A stretch of 64,000 nt of DNA from Gordionus sp. m RMFG-2023 (taxonomy: Eukaryota; Nematomorpha; Gordioida; Chordodea; Parachordodidae): positions 21,516,846-21,580,845 of the forward strand of contig NC_088779.1 of assembly GCF_954871325.1 (NCBI RefSeq), in the 5' to 3' direction. Shown here piece after piece: positions 60,791 through 64,000 of this stretch. Position 1 is the first letter of the stretch, and every line of letters starts with the position of its first letter. Below the pieces are notes generated by a model that was not told the origin of the DNA, ran no database searches, and saw nothing but the letters and a program-made list of their open reading frames with translations. The translations under genes and the position numbers were made by a program.

Positions 60791-61591
60791 TATGAATGAT
60801 TGATTGGAATGCCGAAATATGTAAATCATTAGTAATGTGTAAAATATTATCCACGAAATTTAGACGTACTTTTATATCTTTTTTAAGCTTATAATTTAAG
60901 TTAATTTGTTTTAAATTTTTTGGAAAATTGGTGATATGTCATAAATGATTTTATTTTGAAATAAACTTGTTTGACGCATCTGTCACTGTTATTTCAATTG
61001 ATATATTTTATTTTAAGTTTTTCTGAAATTATTTATCTCATTCCGAGAATTAGCCTTATTTCCTGAAATTAATTATTATTATTTTTTTTATTTAAAAACA
61101 ACTCGATATTTCGCGGAAAAAACCTATTTTAAAATTTAGGTTCAGGGACCAAACTTTTTTTTAAAATAATTTTTGTTTAATTAAAAAAAAATACAATATT
61201 CCTTAATAAAAGATTTCATGACCATGATATTTTCAATGAAATATTAGGGCATATGAGATTTAAAGTGGATTACTTATTTAAACAATAATCGAACCCAGAT
61301 ATAAAATCCTATTAACAACTAATTAGGAACAGGTTGCCAGAGCTCATTTAACGAAATTATGGGGAAAACATAAATCATTAATAGGGCTGTGTCGATATTA
61401 AATATCGGATAGGATCGGCACAGATATTTAGCGTTTTCCAAAAATTTCGGATTAGAAAACCCGATTCGATCTTTTTACTTTTCTTTTTTTATATTATTTG
61501 AGAATAAATTTAAAAAATTTTAAAAATGGCGTAAATGAACAAAGTTGTTTAAAATATTATAAAATTTCAATTAAATTTTAATATTTGTATT

Positions 61592-61851
61592 AGTATTTAG
61601 AATTTATCTCATTAAGAAAATTTATTAAACACATTCATTATTTTTATATTTTTGGTAAAAATTAATAATATTGACGCCATTTAGCGGATAGAATATTATT
61701 TTTCTTACTTTTATAAAAAAAAAGGAGTATGATTAAATTTAATTTTATAAAAGTATTGAAGATAAAATATCTAATAGAAATTTTTTTATACCTGTCCAAC
61801 ACTTATTTTATTTATAAAAATTAATAATTCCCAATTAATATTAAGAAAATG
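61592..61851. repeat. MULE right terminal inverted repeat
   Basis: Inverted partner of 58292-58540, about 11 bases longer through small insertions. Immediately inside lies a TATCGG-rich stretch (61382-61480) that resembles the left end of the hAT-type element at 40718, possibly an insertion into the MULE. Confidence 0.9.
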
Positions 61852-61907
61852 AAAGCTCACTTAGAATATGATCGTAAATATAATATATAAATAAAGGATT
61901 ATTTATA

Positions 61908-62178
61908 GCCGAGCTATATTTATCAGCCGAGCGATATATAGTAATAAATGATTTATTATGTCATTAGAGCGACATTTTTCAGCCGAGCGATATTTAGTAA
62001 TAAATGATTTATTATGTGGTTAGCCGAGAGATATTTATCAGACGAGCGATATTTAGTAATAAATGATTTATAGTGTGGTTAGCCGAGCTACATTCGAGCG
62101 ATATTTAGTAATAAAATGATTTATTATGTGGTTCGAGCGAAATTTCCTAGCCGAGCGATATTTTCAGCCGAGCGATAG
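61908..62178. repeat. tandem GCCGAGCGATATTTAGTAATAAATGATTTA repeat
   Basis: Four to five units of about 55-60 bases, each with AGCCGAGCGATA followed by TTTAGTAATAAATGATTTAT and TATGTGGTT. CGAGCGA and its variants are the only GC-rich parts. It lies between the MULE and the foldback array. Confidence 0.85.
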
Positions 62179-62191
62179 ATAGACTCACCGC

Positions 62192-63380
62192 ATTATAATA
62201 TATTAAAAATATGGAAATTTTAAGATCTTTTCAATTTTTTTAATAATTCTTTAAAATAATTTGCGGTTTTTAAAAATTAATTTTATTATATTAATTTTTA
62301 AATTAATATTATTAATTAAATTAATATTTGTTTATGATTTTATATATTAAGTAAGTATAAATATATTATAATTAATGATAAAGAAGTAAATGAGAAATAT
62401 AAATTTTTTAAGGATTTTTAGATGTTTTTTTTACGTTTCCAGTTCAAAAATTAATTTTTTTGTCGCGAAAGCAATTTAGAGGGGAAAGGCTAACATCTTA
62501 TACGTAATTTTAAATATTATTATAACTCAGAATTAAATTCTCTATCCAAAGAGTTTAATGAAATAATATTATTTGAAATTACGTTTAAGATGTTAGCCTT
62601 TCCCCTTTAAAATGCCTTCGCGACAAGATAATTATATTTTGAACCGGAAACGTAAAAAATAACATCTAATCGGTTTTGGATAGAGAGTTAAATTCTGAGT
62701 TCAATGATATAATAATATTAATAATTATGTTTAAGATGTCAGCCTTTCCCCTTTAAAATACTTTCGCGACAAAAAAATTAATTTTTAAACCGGAAACGTG
62801 AAAATATACATCTAAGCGGTTTTGGATAGAGAATTTAATTCTGAGTTCAATGATATAATATTATTAATAATTACGTTTAAGATGTTAGCCTTTCCCTTGA
62901 ACCGGAAACGTAAAAAATTATCTAAGCCTTTTTGGATAGAGAATTAAATTCAGAGTTCAATGATATAATAATATTAATAATTACGTTTAAGATGTCAGCC
63001 TTTATCCTTTAAAATACTTTCGAGACAAAAAAATTAATTTTTAACCCGGAAACGTAAAAAAATACATATAAGCGGTTTTGGATAGAGTATTTAATTCTGA
63101 TTTCAATTATATAATTATCTTTATAATTACGTTTAAGATGTTAGCCTTTCCTTTTTAAAATGCTTTGGAGACTAAAAATTATTTTTTGAACCGGAAACGT
63201 AAAAAAATACATCTAAAAATCCTTAAAAAAATTTATATTTCTCATTTACTTCTTTATCATTAATTACAATATATTTATACTTATTTAATATATAAAATCA
63301 TAACCAAATATTTCAAAGAATTATTAAAAAAATTGAAAAGATTTTAAAATTTTCATATTTTTAATATATGTAATTATAAT
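62192..63380. repeat. foldback element with a 146-bp amplified arm
   Basis: The left arm (about 62192-62546) is the inverse of the right end (about 63075-63380): both run from ATATTAAAAATATG through TTTTAAGATCTTTTCAA and AAATGAGAAATATAAATTT to GTTTCCRGTTC and GGCTAACATCTT. Between them the inner part of the right arm is repeated: GGATAGAG recurs at about 62678, 62824, 62934 and 63080 (spacings 146, 110, 146). Each unit has GAACCGGAAACGTAAAAA, TTTCGCGACAAAAAAATTAA and a TTAAGATGTTAGCCTTTCCC block. Confidence 0.85.
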
Positions 63381-63616
63381 ATTTTTTCTCTAAAAAAATC
63401 AATAAATCAATCAAATATCTCATTAATCATTTTCTTTGTTATTTTTATTTTCAATATTATTTTTTAGCCTTTCGTATTACCAAGCCTTTCGACTTATAGA
63501 CCTACACAAAAATATATATCATATATTATGTTTATTTGTTGATAAATTAAATATTAACATTAAATATAAATATAATGAAATAAATTATTTTAATAAAAAT
63601 AAAAAAATAATAATAG

Positions 63617-63835
63617 GCCGCGTTATTTTCGCGAAATAGTTTTCGCTATATTATCTTCGCGATTTATGTTTCGCGATATTGACTTTGCTATAAAAAATTC
63701 GCGATGTTTGTTTTGCTATATTGTTTTCGCGGAAAAATATTCTCTAATGTGGATTCGCGATAAAAATTTTGCTATAAATTTCATTCGAGCTAAAGGTCGC
63801 GATAAAGTGTTTCGCGATAAAAGTTTCTCTGAATT
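63617..63835. repeat. degenerate TTCGCGATA / TTTGCTATA array
   Basis: About 14 degenerate units of 13-17 bases, alternating forms such as TTTTCGCGAAATAG, TTCGCTATATTA, TTCGCGATTTATG and TTTGCTATAAAAA. The TCGCGA palindrome occurs eight or more times in DNA that otherwise has almost no CpG. Confidence 0.88.
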
Positions 63836-63849
63836 GACATGAAACCCAT

Positions 63850-64000
63850 TGGTCTACTTACTTTTCTTAAATAAATTTCTTATACTTGTTTGAACCTTGT
63901 AAATATTTTTAGGAAGAGGCATGGTAATTAAATTCAAAAAATGGATTAGTGATTTTGAAATCGGCTAATTATAAAATTAAATTTGTTTTCAATTAATAAA
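63850..64000. mobile_element. interior fragment of the GGCGTAGCCAG/GGCGTCGC element family
   Basis: AAATAAATTTCTTATACTTG, AGGAAGAGGCATGGTAATTA and GTGATTTTGAAATCGGCTAA match the interiors at about 48135-48160 and 53640-53770. Direction is the same, so a third copy continues past the right edge; its left end was not recognised. Confidence 0.7.

Larger units (their letters stand above)
58292..61851 (-). mobile_element. MULE (Mutator-like) element with about 260-bp terminal inverted repeats
   Basis: The left repeat (58292-58540) and right repeat (61592-61851) are inverted copies, about 90% alike by eye, beginning CATTTTCTTAATATTAATTG and ending TCTAAATACT towards the inside. They enclose about 3.05 kb containing a decayed MULE transposase on the minus strand. 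Long terminal inverted repeats with an internal MULE gene are the hallmark of this superfamily. The 9-11-bp target duplication expected was not seen at these boundaries, so the true ends may lie slightly further out. Confidence 0.78.

Noticed and set aside
1-64000. tRNA, rRNA or other structured RNA genes
   Set aside because: No cloverleaf-like segment with A and B boxes or rRNA-like block was noticed on either strand; a tRNA or covariance-model scan was not possible here.

Overview
This is a very AT-rich (well over 70% by eye), intron-rich metazoan nuclear DNA window. Two animal genes lie on the minus strand, and the right third is made almost only of transposable elements. The animal assignment rests on a fibrillar collagen built of 45/54/99/108-bp exons and on a three-domain protein disulfide isomerase of the P5/PDIA6 type, both with GT-AG introns. 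The phylum cannot be fixed from the sequence alone.

Region 1 (about 1-23.9 kb): the 5' part of a clade-A-like fibrillar collagen gene, minus strand. I reconstructed 33 in-phase coding exons (838 residues): a signal-peptide exon at 23730-23820, a von Willebrand factor C exon, an acidic exon, three short Gln/His-rich linker exons, an 11-triplet minor helix carrying RGD, and 600 residues of perfect Gly-X-Y helix. The gene runs off the left edge, so the rest of the helix and the C-propeptide are not in view. Long introns hold degenerate DNA transposons (two Tc1/mariner-like relics, a TATCGG-rich hAT-type element, foldback elements).

Region 2 (23.9-31.4 kb): intergenic AT-rich DNA with small repeats and no gene that I can support.

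Region 3 (31.4-44.3 kb): a PDIA6/P5 gene, minus strand, 12 exons, 458 codons, two CGHC thioredoxin domains and a C-terminal KVEL instead of the usual KDEL. An unusual GC-richer acidic exon (32316-32600) with a strong splice acceptor sits in its last intron. Other introns carry hAT-type and palindromic MITEs, one with a perfect 8-bp target duplication. Both host genes act in secretion (an extracellular matrix precursor and an ER oxidative-folding enzyme), but they are neighbours, not an operon.

Region 4 (44.3-64 kb): a mobile-element graveyard. It contains a 3.4-kb hAT-type element with an 8-bp target duplication and a 2-kb array of a 14-bp repeat inside it; a locus of duplicated small exon-like blocks (50.1-52 kb); a related 1.9-kb element inserted in a relic DUF4371/ZMYM-type hAT transposase gene; a frameshifted piggyBac next to that relic; a MULE with about 260-bp terminal inverted repeats and a decayed transposase; then three GC-marked repeat arrays (GCCGAGCGATA units, a 146-bp foldback array, and a TTCGCGATA array). 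No tRNA, rRNA or CRISPR was recognised.
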